A DNA stretch of 64,000 bases from Aestuariibacter sp. A3R04 (GCF_018860805.1 NZ_JAHKQR010000001.1:62001-126000), one strand, 5' to 3'. Positions 28,446 through 37,566 are shown, counted from the first letter of the stretch. Notes: generated by a model from the sequence alone, not told the origin. Numbers and translations are program-made.

Positions 28446-31400
28446 ATGACTGTCAAAAAAAGAATTTCCAAAAGTACTATGTCGATGTTCTTTAGAACAG
28501 CATGTGACCGTGAGCTCTATCTATCTTTGCATACTGGTAAAAAAGAGAACATCGAGGCCGCCGGACTTTCAGTACCGCTTAAGTCCCGCCCAGGCGTTCA
28601 GATCATTACCAAAGCAGGCAATGATTTTGAGCGCGGGCAGTATGAGATGTTAGTGAGGGAGCTGCCAGGCAACGTTGTATTCGAGCCATCGTTTAACGAT
28701 GTCGACTTGCTGAAAACCCTATCGGCGCACGTTGCTAATACGCTCATAATTCAGCCTGCTATAGAACCCGAAACCTTTCGCGACACCGTTCTTGGCAACC
28801 TTGGGCTCACTCATACCGAGCAGTCCTTGATTCCGCCCCTGAGTGGAATGCGCCCCGACCTTGTCTATGCATGGGCAAATCCGGAACCCGATTGGGAGGT
28901 GTTGCCCGACGGAAGACGATCGCATATAGATGGTAGCGACGGCCGTATTGCGTTATCTGTTATCGACCTAAAAAATGTTCAGGAGGGCAATGCCAGCTAT
29001 GCAGCAGAAGTGTGCCTGTACTCAATATTCCTATCTAACTATTTGAGCGTTAACAATCTAGACGATCAATATTACGTCTCGCACCAGTGCTTTCTTTGGA
29101 GTAACGCAGAACTATTCAATTTCAGCCAAGCATTGATTGCCAAGCCGATGAAAACCCCATTGGAGAAAATCGATGCATTGCGGTATGACTGGGAGCCAGT
29201 TAATTACCTGCTTTACATGCCAAGCGTGCTCAAGTTTTTCAGGGAAGATCTAATTCGGGTAATTACTATTGGCGACTCCAGCGGTTGGAAATCCGTCGAT
29301 TACCATGTCTCTGGAAAATGCAATGCTTGCGATTGGCTTGGTGTAGAGAAATGGCTTAATCCAACAGATAAAATTTTCTTCCAACATAATCCAGAAAACT
29401 ATTGCTCCAGAGCTGCTGAAACACAGGACCATCTTTGTAGACTTCCTGGCTTAAGCAAAGGTGCACGACAAATTCTGTCCAATAACGGTGTGAGCACTGT
29501 TAATGCACTGGCTCAGGTGCCAAGCACCTCACCCGCCATACTTGGCAAGCATACCTTTTTGAAGCGCGAACGAAATTCAATCGAAGGTAAAGCCCAGGCT
29601 TTATTGACCAATAGCCTAACGACCGACGCCAACGCAATTGTCGCTGGGCTTGCCCGGGATATAAATTTGGAGATCGATATTACGGTTAATTTTGATGCAT
29701 CCTCAGGATACTTAACTGGCATTGGCTTTAGAGCAAACCTGCTATATCCGTATGGTTCAGCGAGTGCTCCGGAGCGCTTAAGCCTTACAAGTTTCATAAA
29801 CCCTAAAGACGAGGTGGTATCTGAGTGGGGTGTGGTCCAGAACTTCATTGAGGAATTTGTCCGAGTTGTTGATTCGGCTGTTGACAAATTTGGCGCACAG
29901 AATCTTGGCAGTCCCAAGACGCAAATTTACTTTTGGGAGGTTCGCCAGTATGAAGAGCTTTGCAAAGCCTTCAGTCGTCATTTGGGAGCAATTCTTGCTC
30001 TGCCTACGGCCAAGCAGAAAAGCCTAGCTTGGGTATTTCCACCGGATGAACTGATTGAAAAAGAGGACGGTGAAATAAGTCCTGCAATTGTGTTCATCCA
30101 AGATATTATTCAGCGAATTGTGAATACACCAATTCCCTTTGCGCTTACCCTTTTAAGGGTGGCAGAAGAATACCATCTAGCCCAAATGCCACCGCAAAAT
30201 GTGGACAACTATTATCAAGAACCGCTTGGCAACAGCATTCCACGCGAGCGTATCTACGAGATATGGAAATCCCCAGCAGGTGTATTCATGCGTGGTTCCA
30301 GGACCATTATGGTTCATGATGCTATCGCCGATTACGGCAAGGCGCTCAGGGCTCAGGCATATTCCCTAGCGACTATTACCGCTAGATTGCGACATGACTT
30401 TAGAGGCAAGTTAAAAGGCTCGGCGCGTGTTCTTCGTTTGCAAGGTGTTTCAGGGAAAAGAGGTGTAGCTGACGATTCGAAGTTGTGGGCACAATGGGAG
30501 TTGGTCAATGCCGCTACGAGCAAGGTTGAACGGGTTTCTGAGTTCACTATGCCCGGAGAAAGACTGGAATCGTCTTTTAAGGCGATAGTACTAACACGCA
30601 TTATTCGTGTGCTAGGCCCGTACCATTTTGAATTTGAAGTAAGCCCAGACTCAACAGAGTCGAAACTAGAGGAAGGTAATAATTTTCTTTCCCTAGGCTC
30701 AATTAGCACTCCTGGATTTCTGCTTCAAAACGGGTTTTCCTTGGGCATCACACCGTCATTTCCATATCCGGTTGCTGACCAGCTTAGAGTGCCTACTCAC
30801 AAATTTATCGCAGCCTCGCTGATTCGATTTGATAGGGTAAATCGGCTGGCAGAAGTGGAATTTAGACCTCGTTTTAACCCGGCAGCGTTTGATGCTTTAT
30901 TTCAATCTGCAATGAGTAGTGCCCCGATTAACAACTGCGCATCACCGGTATTTCTAATGGAGTCAGCACCATACGATGATTCCGACAATACAATCGATAT
31001 CCTCGAAGCTATTGGCCACCCTGTTAACTCGAAAGCAGACAGGAATGCAGTCATTGCTTTAGGTCGACGCGCACCATCGAGTAAAGCAGGTACTGATACG
31101 GCAACGCCCGCGTCTGCTGTACTTTGGGAGGCTAATAAGCTAGCAAAGCAGGCTGTCCGGAATCATTCAGAGGTCACAGCAATTGTTTCAAAAGCTAAGA
31201 GCTTAAACCGGCATCCCCTTAATCCAAGCCAAATCGATGCTATTAAAGGTTGTGCGAAACAGAGCCTCAGTATTATCTGGGGGCCTCCTGGTACTGGCAA
31301 AACCGATACGTTGTCGGCATTGATTCATGCGCTAGCTTCAGAAGCTATTGCGAAAGGTTCCGGTCTAAAAATTCTGCTAACCGGCCCTAACTATCGCGCT

Positions 31401-32684
31401 GTTCAAGAATTAATAGACAGAACAATCAGTAGTATTGAAAACGACGCATCCTGCGCGCTCGACGTATTTAGCGGCTTTTCTCGATCAAGAGAGCCTGTAC
31501 CTCTGAATCTTAATGCAGCCCATTTGGGTGGAGGTGCATTAAGGTTTACAAACAGCGATCCGCTGTACGGAGCATTTTTGCAAAGCATGCAGGATGTCAA
31601 CAGGGTGACAATTGTTGGTACCGCTGCACATGCCCTGCCATCGATGGTTCAACTGCTGGGCTACCAAAGCTCATTGGCACCCATATTCGATTTAACGATT
31701 ATTGATGAGAGCTCGCAGGTTCCCGTAACGCTGGCACTACGCGCCTTAGCAGTTCTTAAGGATTCATCTCAGTTGGTGATCGCAGGAGACCACATGCAAA
31801 TGCCGCCAATTGCGAGCCTAGATGCTCCAGTTGGCGCAGAGTATCTGGTTGGGAGTATCCAGACATATCTATTGCAACGGTTCAACTTGAAGCCATTCCC
31901 CCTGCTGGTCAACTATCGTTCAGGTGCAGATATCGTCGCTTACGCACGAAGCCTGGACTACCCTCAGGCTTTGGTTCCCGAATTTCCAGATTTGCGAATA
32001 CATCAAATCAATGCGCCTAGCAGTGCTCCGGCTGCGACCGGAATTTCTTATTCTCCTCTGATTGGTGAAACATTAGCGCCGAACAAATCGGTAATCAGTT
32101 TAATTCATGAAGATATCGCTTCATCTCAAGCAAATCCCGAAGAGGCAGAATTAGTAGTTACTTTGATTTGGCACTTATTTAACAGCGCCAGCTATTTCCT
32201 CGACGGAACGAAGCAGACAGTTCACCACAGACCTGCAAACGAGGATGAGTTTTTCGAAAAATGCGTGGGAATAGTAACGCCTCATAAGGCCCAGAAATCG
32301 CTGATAATTTCGAAGCTAAATCAACTGTTCCCAAGCGCAGATAAAGAAAAGATATTTTCTGCGGTCGACACTGTTGAACGATTTCAAGGTGGCCAGCGAC
32401 ACACAATTATTGTTTCATTTGGCGTTGGTGATTCAGAAATTGTGGAGTCCGAGGAAGAGTTCTTGATGCAACTAGAGCGGACCAATGTTGCGGTATCGCG
32501 CGCTATGGCCAAATGCATCATGATTATGCCAAAGTCACTCGCCTATCATTTGCCAAGCGACAAAAAAGTTGCACACTCGGCAGTTGCATTGAAGTCTTAT
32601 CTTGACGAGTTTTGCTCAAGTTCCTGTAAGTATGTTCATCCGTTATCTAGTGGACCTAGAGAGTTTGAGCTGAGATGGCATTGA
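28446..32684 (+). CDS. RecB-like nuclease fused to a superfamily 1 helicase
   Basis: 1,412 residues. The N-terminal ~330 residues resemble the TM0106-type RecB-like nuclease: FFRTACDRELYLSL near the start, IDLKN with the catalytic Asp and Lys, an alanine-tyrosine helix, and CNACDW near 292-296 plus a further Cys near 317. The cysteines may hold an iron-sulfur cluster as in Cas4 and AddB. The C-terminal half is a DNA2/NAM7-type helicase: Walker A GPPGTGKTD near 945, Walker B IIDESSQ near 1085, GDHMQMPP, and ERFQGGQR with VAVSRAM at the end. The gene starts 13 bases after hsdR, so it is probably part of the same defence operon. Some anti-phage role is inferred. Confidence 0.8.
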   Translation: MTVKKRISKSTMSMFFRTACDRELYLSLHTGKKENIEAAGLSVPLKSRPGVQIITKAGNDFERGQYEMLVRELPGNVVFEPSFNDVDLLKTLSAHVANTLIIQPAIEPETFRDTVLGNLGLTHTEQSLIPPLSGMRPDLVYAWANPEPDWEVLPDGRRSHIDGSDGRIALSVIDLKNVQEGNASYAAEVCLYSIFLSNYLSVNNLDDQYYVSHQCFLWSNAELFNFSQALIAKPMKTPLEKIDALRYDWEPVNYLLYMPSVLKFFREDLIRVITIGDSSGWKSVDYHVSGKCNACDWLGVEKWLNPTDKIFFQHNPENYCSRAAETQDHLCRLPGLSKGARQILSNNGVSTVNALAQVPSTSPAILGKHTFLKRERNSIEGKAQALLTNSLTTDANAIVAGLARDINLEIDITVNFDASSGYLTGIGFRANLLYPYGSASAPERLSLTSFINPKDEVVSEWGVVQNFIEEFVRVVDSAVDKFGAQNLGSPKTQIYFWEVRQYEELCKAFSRHLGAILALPTAKQKSLAWVFPPDELIEKEDGEISPAIVFIQDIIQRIVNTPIPFALTLLRVAEEYHLAQMPPQNVDNYYQEPLGNSIPRERIYEIWKSPAGVFMRGSRTIMVHDAIADYGKALRAQAYSLATITARLRHDFRGKLKGSARVLRLQGVSGKRGVADDSKLWAQWELVNAATSKVERVSEFTMPGERLESSFKAIVLTRIIRVLGPYHFEFEVSPDSTESKLEEGNNFLSLGSISTPGFLLQNGFSLGITPSFPYPVADQLRVPTHKFIAASLIRFDRVNRLAEVEFRPRFNPAAFDALFQSAMSSAPINNCASPVFLMESAPYDDSDNTIDILEAIGHPVNSKADRNAVIALGRRAPSSKAGTDTATPASAVLWEANKLAKQAVRNHSEVTAIVSKAKSLNRHPLNPSQIDAIKGCAKQSLSIIWGPPGTGKTDTLSALIHALASEAIAKGSGLKILLTGPNYRAVQELIDRTISSIENDASCALDVFSGFSRSREPVPLNLNAAHLGGGALRFTNSDPLYGAFLQSMQDVNRVTIVGTAAHALPSMVQLLGYQSSLAPIFDLTIIDESSQVPVTLALRALAVLKDSSQLVIAGDHMQMPPIASLDAPVGAEYLVGSIQTYLLQRFNLKPFPLLVNYRSGADIVAYARSLDYPQALVPEFPDLRIHQINAPSSAPAATGISYSPLIGETLAPNKSVISLIHEDIASSQANPEEAELVVTLIWHLFNSASYFLDGTKQTVHHRPANEDEFFEKCVGIVTPHKAQKSLIISKLNQLFPSADKEKIFSAVDTVERFQGGQRHTIIVSFGVGDSEIVESEEEFLMQLERTNVAVSRAMAKCIMIMPKSLAYHLPSDKKVAHSAVALKSYLDEFCSSSCKYVHPLSSGPREFELRWH

Positions 32685-32694
32685 GAGCTATGAA

Positions 32695-33831
32695 CTAAAC
32701 CCTTAGAACGTGAAAGTCGAACTCAGAGGATGCTGTTGAGTTCGACCTCATTTGTTCTGCTTGACGCTTTCCTTCATCAGCTGTTTTTGCGTTTCTGACT
32801 GATACGACTTTCCAGTTGGCGCCTGAGGATTCGAGTGATTCCAAAAAAAGTTTTTTTGCGTCGACTTTGGCGGAAGGAATGATGCCAAAACGAACAAACA
32901 TTCTGAGCTGATCAGACGTCGACAGTGCCATGTTGCTCCATACTTTCCCTAGCGATGCGGCGAATACAGCTTGGCCACCATGATCCAATTGTTCATCGAC
33001 ACTATAATCAACATAGTCAGGACCACCCAAAAACCAGTTTCTTAACCACTGGTCCTGCACATATGTACGCATGCCATAGTAAGGCGGAGAAGTAATAACT
33101 GTGGTGAAATCTCTTCTTGAACCGTTAAATGACTCGGCAAGTCGAGAATCACCATTCAAAATTTGCTGAAAGCTTCCTGAAACTTTATCGCCAAGACCAT
33201 GAAGACGCAGGGTTCGTTTGCTTATGACCGTTAAAACATCGATCTTTGGTGGCTTCATATTGCGCTCTTTCCAATACCTAACGGAGTAGTCTGGCTTCGA
33301 CGAAAACGTGCGCGGCATCTGATTTGAGAAGTAGGAAGCAGTATCAATAGATTTAGTGAGAGGACCATGCAGCGCTCCTAAACAGACAGCCCTTAAGACA
33401 ACAGAGGCATCGGTCTCGCGTTGGATGTTTAGGAGTCCATTTCTGATTTTACAGACCTGCGAAAGAGTATCTTTGTGATATGCCCACTTAAAAAAATCAG
33501 TTGTAGGTAGCTGAGTATCTCGCGCCGTGGAGAGCAACTTCTGAGCAAGTTCAATAACCTCATCGCTCTTGCAACTTGCTAGTTTTGCTCTTGCTATCGC
33601 AACAGCAACTGGGGAAGAGTCTACTCCCCACGCATCAATTCCAAACTTTCTTGCAGCAAACAGTGAAGTTCCTCTTCCGCAGAAGGGGTCCATTACAACC
33701 GGTGATTCTGATTTGAGCTTCTTCAGAATTCTGGTCGGATATTCCAAGGGAAACATTGTGAAATAGGGGCAGACAGCATTTAATGCATTTTCTGCCAAAT
33801 TACTCATTTTCCCCATATATAAAAAATCCAA
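32695..33831 (-). CDS. DNA methyltransferase with motif I before SPPYY
   Basis: 378 residues. The N-terminal segment MFPLEYP and DPFCGRGTSLFAA (motif I, near residue 47) come first, followed by VDSSPVAVA. The catalytic motif TSPPYYGMRTYVQDQWLRNW lies much later (~245-265). Motif I before SPPY is the permuted order of some DNA N4-cytosine or N6-adenine methylases. The first ATG is uncertain; MGKMSNLAEN (from 33816) is also possible. It ends ten bases from the nuclease-helicase gene, in the opposite direction. A TATAAT -10 (33850-33855, minus strand) lies upstream. It may be a solitary modification enzyme or a partner of the nuclease-helicase. Confidence 0.8.
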   Translation of the reverse strand: MDFLYMGKMSNLAENALNAVCPYFTMFPLEYPTRILKKLKSESPVVMDPFCGRGTSLFAARKFGIDAWGVDSSPVAVAIARAKLASCKSDEVIELAQKLLSTARDTQLPTTDFFKWAYHKDTLSQVCKIRNGLLNIQRETDASVVLRAVCLGALHGPLTKSIDTASYFSNQMPRTFSSKPDYSVRYWKERNMKPPKIDVLTVISKRTLRLHGLGDKVSGSFQQILNGDSRLAESFNGSRRDFTTVITSPPYYGMRTYVQDQWLRNWFLGGPDYVDYSVDEQLDHGGQAVFAASLGKVWSNMALSTSDQLRMFVRFGIIPSAKVDAKKLFLESLESSGANWKVVSVRNAKTADEGKRQAEQMRSNSTASSEFDFHVLRV

Positions 33832-34019
33832 ATGCAGTGTATATAAAGGATTATACTAACTTATTTTGCCGTTATAATGGAGTGTTTCCTTGCAGGAATT
33901 TTGCTGATTCTTCACATTACAGGTTCAATTAATCGCAGCTCTCCATACCACACCTAACTAGCGCATGAACTGTTCTGGTAATTCACTGAGAACTTGCTTT
34001 TGATTTGGGATAGTAGGTG

Positions 34020-34733
34020 CTATTCATTGGAATCGTAATGAGTTACGGCACCAAAATTCGCTCTAAACCACACATCATTCTCCGGTCCACAAAGGTGGTG
34101 CAGCAGCGCTAGGTTGATCTGGTGGCTGATCACGTTGCCGTTTAGTTTTCCGTTGGTTTTTCTTAAACCGCTCATTAATAACCCCGTGCATGATTTGCCC
34201 ATTTGCTCCGGCGAACTGGGCAGGCAAAAGGCGCGGTTTTGCTGTTTGGGGTGCAAGGTAGCGCGCTTTCCTGTTTTAGATAAAGGCGTAATGCACCAAA
34301 AAATACAGGCATTGGCCGGTGTGTTTGCTTGCAATGTTCTGGTTTGTATTGTGCCGTTCATATATACCGGTAAAAAATGTGCCGGTAACAAAACCAACCC
34401 GCCTTGCGCATGGCCATCAATCTCAGGTAAAGGCAGCCAATACAGGTTTGGCCATTGCTCGGGGCTTTGCCATTTTTCTACGATCACTTGCGCGCCAATG
34501 CTGTTCAGCCATTGGTGAATGGGGCAGCCAGGGTGTGCTTGTTTAACGCGCGGTAACTGATAGGTCAGCCAGCGGGTTAAGCGTTCGGCGGCATTATCGC
34601 ACTGGCTTAGTGCCGGGTAGAGGGTAAACGCGCCATGCCCAATCAGTAACGCGACCACCTGCTGTATCCATTCTCTATCCCAATCGTTAGCACTTGCCCA
34701 TAACACGTCACTTATCACCTTTTGGTTCATCAT
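34020..34733 (-). CDS. unrecognised protein, 237 residues
   Basis: I do not recognise a family. The predicted protein is soluble, with no signal peptide or membrane helix, rich in Leu, Gln, Trp and Pro. The first ~125 residues look like a folded domain (DREWIQQVVALLIGHG, then QWPNLYWLPLPE). The C-terminal part is richer in Lys, Ser and Asn and is less like a standard globular domain. No clear ribosome site precedes the start. It sits beside a structured non-coding region (34734-35261), so it could be a protein that acts on that DNA, such as a replication or transfer factor. That is a guess from position alone. Confidence 0.55.
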   Translation of the reverse strand: MMNQKVISDVLWASANDWDREWIQQVVALLIGHGAFTLYPALSQCDNAAERLTRWLTYQLPRVKQAHPGCPIHQWLNSIGAQVIVEKWQSPEQWPNLYWLPLPEIDGHAQGGLVLLPAHFLPVYMNGTIQTRTLQANTPANACIFWCITPLSKTGKRATLHPKQQNRAFCLPSSPEQMGKSCTGLLMSGLRKTNGKLNGNVISHQINLALLHHLCGPENDVWFRANFGAVTHYDSNE

Positions 34734-35261
34734 GCCGTCTATTTTCAGTGCTCGGACGCAGACTCGGTGGTGAATTAGATAAAAGAAATGGCCATCAAAC
34801 TAACCAGTCAAATCGGTTTGTCCTGATTGACCTGTGCGCGGCTAACTGTTTGAAATACATCGTCCAATACAGCGCTGTTTGGCGGCATTGGGCTAGTGCA
34901 AAAAAATCGAGACGCCAAACGATCGTTTGCATTCTGGGTTTAAAAAATCAAACGGTTTGTACGTTGGAGTCGAGGTTGGTTTAGAGTGCAAAAAGTGCCA
35001 AATCTTGCTTTGTGCCAGTACCGGCAAGGCCTAGCAGCGTTGGATTTCAATCGAGACGCCAAACAGTAAATGGGCTAATTTCCCTGTTTGGCGTTTCGAT
35101 CCAAAAGCCAAACGGATAGTGGTTTTGGCGTAAGGGGGTAAAGCCATGGGGAAGTGTGTTTGCGAACACGCGAATGATTGCCCTGCAAAACCAATCGACA
35201 AAAACGCCATCTTGGTTTATATTTTTAAAATAATTTTAGTTTCTATAAACCAGAGGTCTGT
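34734..35261. other. structured non-coding region with GCCAAAC repeats
   Basis: 528 bases without a supported gene. CGCCAAAC or its complement GTTTGGCG occurs at 34877, 34913, 35057 and 35086, with GCCAAACG at 35107. ATCGAGACGCCAAAC is repeated exactly at 34906-34920 and 35050-35064. The segment 35050-35100 can fold into a 17-bp hairpin (16 of 17 paired, 17-base loop), and 34877-34920 into an 8-bp hairpin. Closer to the ImmA gene are TGGTTTATA (35213-35221) and its inverse TATAAACCA (35244-35252). The repeats resemble an origin of replication or transfer rather than a promoter alone. Confidence 0.6.
35213..35252. promoter_or_regulatory. inverted repeat before the Xre-ImmA gene
   Basis: TGGTTTATA (35213-35221) and TATAAACCA (35244-35252) are perfect 9-base inverted arms, 22 bases apart, ending ten bases before the start codon of the Xre-ImmA/IrrE gene. 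This is a likely site for that protein's own helix-turn-helix. Confidence 0.55.
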
Positions 35262-36317
35262 ATGATTGGAGAGCGCATAAAACGAGCCCGTGCAGCCGCT
35301 GGCCTGTCGATGCAGGCCTTGGGTAAGCAAGTTGGTATTAGTGCCAACATGGTTAAAAAATACGAGCACGACCAGAGTATGCCTTCGTCGGGAGTTTTAC
35401 TTAAATTGGCGACGGCTTTGTCGGTTCGTACTGAATACTTCTTTCGCCCAGCACAGGTGACTTTGGGTGAGGTGGAGTATCGTAAAAAAGCCTCAGCTTC
35501 AGCTAAGTTGCTAAAGAAGATTGAGTCTGATGTGGTTGACCAAGCTGAGCGCTGGTTAGCGCTTAAAAATGTATGGCCAAACTTCCCGATAGCGAGTTTT
35601 AACTACCACCCCGACGTTCCTGTTGTAAGCACTTTAGACGCAGTAGAACAGGTTGCTGCTAAAGTCCGTACTGATTGGCAGTTGGGTATGAATCCATTGC
35701 CAGACTTAATAGACTTGCTTGAGTCTAAAGGTATTCTGGTGATTGTCAGTAACGTACCCCAAGCCGATAAATTTGATGGGTTACAAGCCAAAATATCAGG
35801 GCAGCCAATTGTTGTTGTGTCCTCTCATTGGCCTGGTTGCCGCCAGCGGTTCACATTGGCGCATGAGCTTGGCCACCTTGTTTTACATGGCTTACTCGAT
35901 GAATCCATTGACGAAGAGATGGCCTGCAACCGCTTTGCTTCTGCGTTTTTATTGCCCGAAGTAGGCCTTTTTCAGCATCTAGGAGAGCGACGTTCGAACG
36001 TAGACCCCAAAGAGCTATATTTCCTGAAACACGAATATGGCTTAAGCATGGCAGCTTGTTTGTATCGCAGTGCCGACCTTGGTGTGATCACCGAAGAGAA
36101 AAAACGCCAAATATTTATACAGTTCTCAAAAAACGGTTGGCGCAAGCAAGAGCCTGGGAATCCTTATCCACAAGAACAGACATTATTGTTTGAGCAGTTG
36201 GTTTATCGTGCATTGGCAGAGGGAATTGTTAGTGAATCGAAAGCCGCTGAGCTGTTACAGATGTCAGTAATGGCATTGCATAAGCAGCGTCAAATGTTAG
36301 ATTTTATGGAGTGTTAA
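35262..36317 (+). CDS. Xre regulator fused to ImmA/IrrE metallopeptidase
   Basis: 351 residues. An N-terminal Xre helix-turn-helix (residues 1-60: RIKRARAAAGLSMQALGKQV) is joined to a ImmA/IrrE zinc peptidase domain with the HELGH active site at residues 201-205 (FTLAHELGHLVLHG), then a downstream glutamate region (CNRFASAFLLP). In ICEBs1 the ImmA protein cleaves a repressor to induce the element; in Deinococcus IrrE does so after DNA damage. Here both parts are in one chain and the gene is followed immediately by an Abi_2 gene. A damage- or phage-triggered switch of the abortive-infection protein is inferred. Confidence 0.85.
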   Translation: MIGERIKRARAAAGLSMQALGKQVGISANMVKKYEHDQSMPSSGVLLKLATALSVRTEYFFRPAQVTLGEVEYRKKASASAKLLKKIESDVVDQAERWLALKNVWPNFPIASFNYHPDVPVVSTLDAVEQVAAKVRTDWQLGMNPLPDLIDLLESKGILVIVSNVPQADKFDGLQAKISGQPIVVVSSHWPGCRQRFTLAHELGHLVLHGLLDESIDEEMACNRFASAFLLPEVGLFQHLGERRSNVDPKELYFLKHEYGLSMAACLYRSADLGVITEEKKRQIFIQFSKNGWRKQEPGNPYPQEQTLLFEQLVYRALAEGIVSESKAAELLQMSVMALHKQRQMLDFMEC

Positions 36318-37271
36318 ATGGCCGACGTTAAACCTTGGATATCAATGGAAAAGCAGCTTTCACTGCTAAAGTCACGCGGCCTGCTTATTGATAATGAGCA
36401 TGCCGCAATGAATTACCTTTCACGCATAGGTTATTACCGCTTGAGTGGCTACTGGTATCCACTTAGAGAAATAGACGTAATGTCTTCAGCCGAACAAAAG
36501 TGCCCTATTAGATTTGATCACTTTTACCAAGATAGTCATTTCGAGGATGTTGTTAATTTATATGTCTTTGATAAAAAATTGAGATTGCTTGCTCTTGATG
36601 CATTAGAGCGGATTGAAATGGCTGTCAGAGTTGATGTAGCTCATTTACTGGGTGAGAAAGAACCTTGTGCGCATGAGAATCCGGAGTGTTTACACGGGAA
36701 TTTCACGAAAAAGCTAATTAAAAAAGGGCCTAACAAAGGTAAAACTGAGCACCAAGTTTGGCTTGAAAAGTATAACTCGATGTTACGTCGATCTCGCCGT
36801 GAACCATTCATTACTCACCATAAAAGCAAATATGATGGTAGGCTACCTGTTTGGGTTGCTATTGAAGTCTGGGATTTTGGGTTGTTATCACGCTTATTTG
36901 AAGGTTTGCAATTCAAAGATAAAAACCATATTGCAAAAAAATATGGGCTTGCTGACGGCGATACAATGGCAAAATGGATTCGCAGTCTAAACTTTATTCG
37001 CAACGTATCTGCTCACCATAGTCGCTTATGGAATATCAACGTGTTGGAACCTTCCCCATGCCCTGATCATTGGCCAGATATTAAAAATACAAAGCCATTT
37101 TTGTACTTTGCTATCATGGCTCAACTCATGGGAGTCATTTGCCCAAACTCAACTTGGTTACCTAGACTTGTCGAGTTACTTAAAGCTTGCCCAGCATCGA
37201 GAAACGGCATTTTAACGTTAGATGATTTTGGAGTAATCAGTGATTGGGAGAAATGGTTACTTCGGGGGTAG
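36318..37271 (+). CDS. Abi_2 (AbiD/AbiF-like) abortive-infection protein
   Basis: 317 residues of the Abi_2 family. The amino end has the family block ISMEKQLSLLKSRGLLI and the IGYYRLSGYWYPLR segment. Near residues 228-239 is RNVSAHHSRLWN, matching the HEPN-type RxxxxH signature, so RNA cleavage is a likely activity. Its ATG follows the ImmA stop directly, so the two are one operon. Lactococcal AbiD and AbiF stop phage growth by killing or arresting the infected cell. This is island cargo with lower GC than the hsd genes. Confidence 0.85.
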   Translation: MADVKPWISMEKQLSLLKSRGLLIDNEHAAMNYLSRIGYYRLSGYWYPLREIDVMSSAEQKCPIRFDHFYQDSHFEDVVNLYVFDKKLRLLALDALERIEMAVRVDVAHLLGEKEPCAHENPECLHGNFTKKLIKKGPNKGKTEHQVWLEKYNSMLRRSRREPFITHHKSKYDGRLPVWVAIEVWDFGLLSRLFEGLQFKDKNHIAKKYGLADGDTMAKWIRSLNFIRNVSAHHSRLWNINVLEPSPCPDHWPDIKNTKPFLYFAIMAQLMGVICPNSTWLPRLVELLKACPASRNGILTLDDFGVISDWEKWLLRG

Positions 37272-37566
37272 AAATGAGAACCGACGCGTACAAAAATGCA
37301 GTGGCGCCGGTCATATTGTTAGCAAGTGTAGGTTCGATCAGATTATTTGTCAATTACATTTAACCTGTTTCAATGTTGACGTTAGAACTAATCAAAGCGA
37401 TTTGATTGAAATATCAGCATAAAAAACGAAGGGTAAAGTCGCTGCCCCCAATTGCCCCATTCCTTGGGGCAGTGTAATTTCCTCTTATTCACCCTCTAAT
37501 GCTCGTCATATCAAGTGTTGCCCCATTGTCCCAACTGCCCACGGTAAGTGAGCAAATGGGGGATTG
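37272..37566. other. non-coding region with a C-rich/G-rich hairpin
   Basis: TGCCCCATTCCTTGGGGCA (37453-37471) forms a 6-bp hairpin without a following T run, so it is not a standard terminator. TTGCCCC occurs again near 37519, TGCCCAC (37536) matches the arm-type motif, and AAATGGGGGATT lies near the end. No gene is supported. It may hold an intrinsic transfer or recombination signal or only the end of the Abi_2 transcript. Confidence 0.4.
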
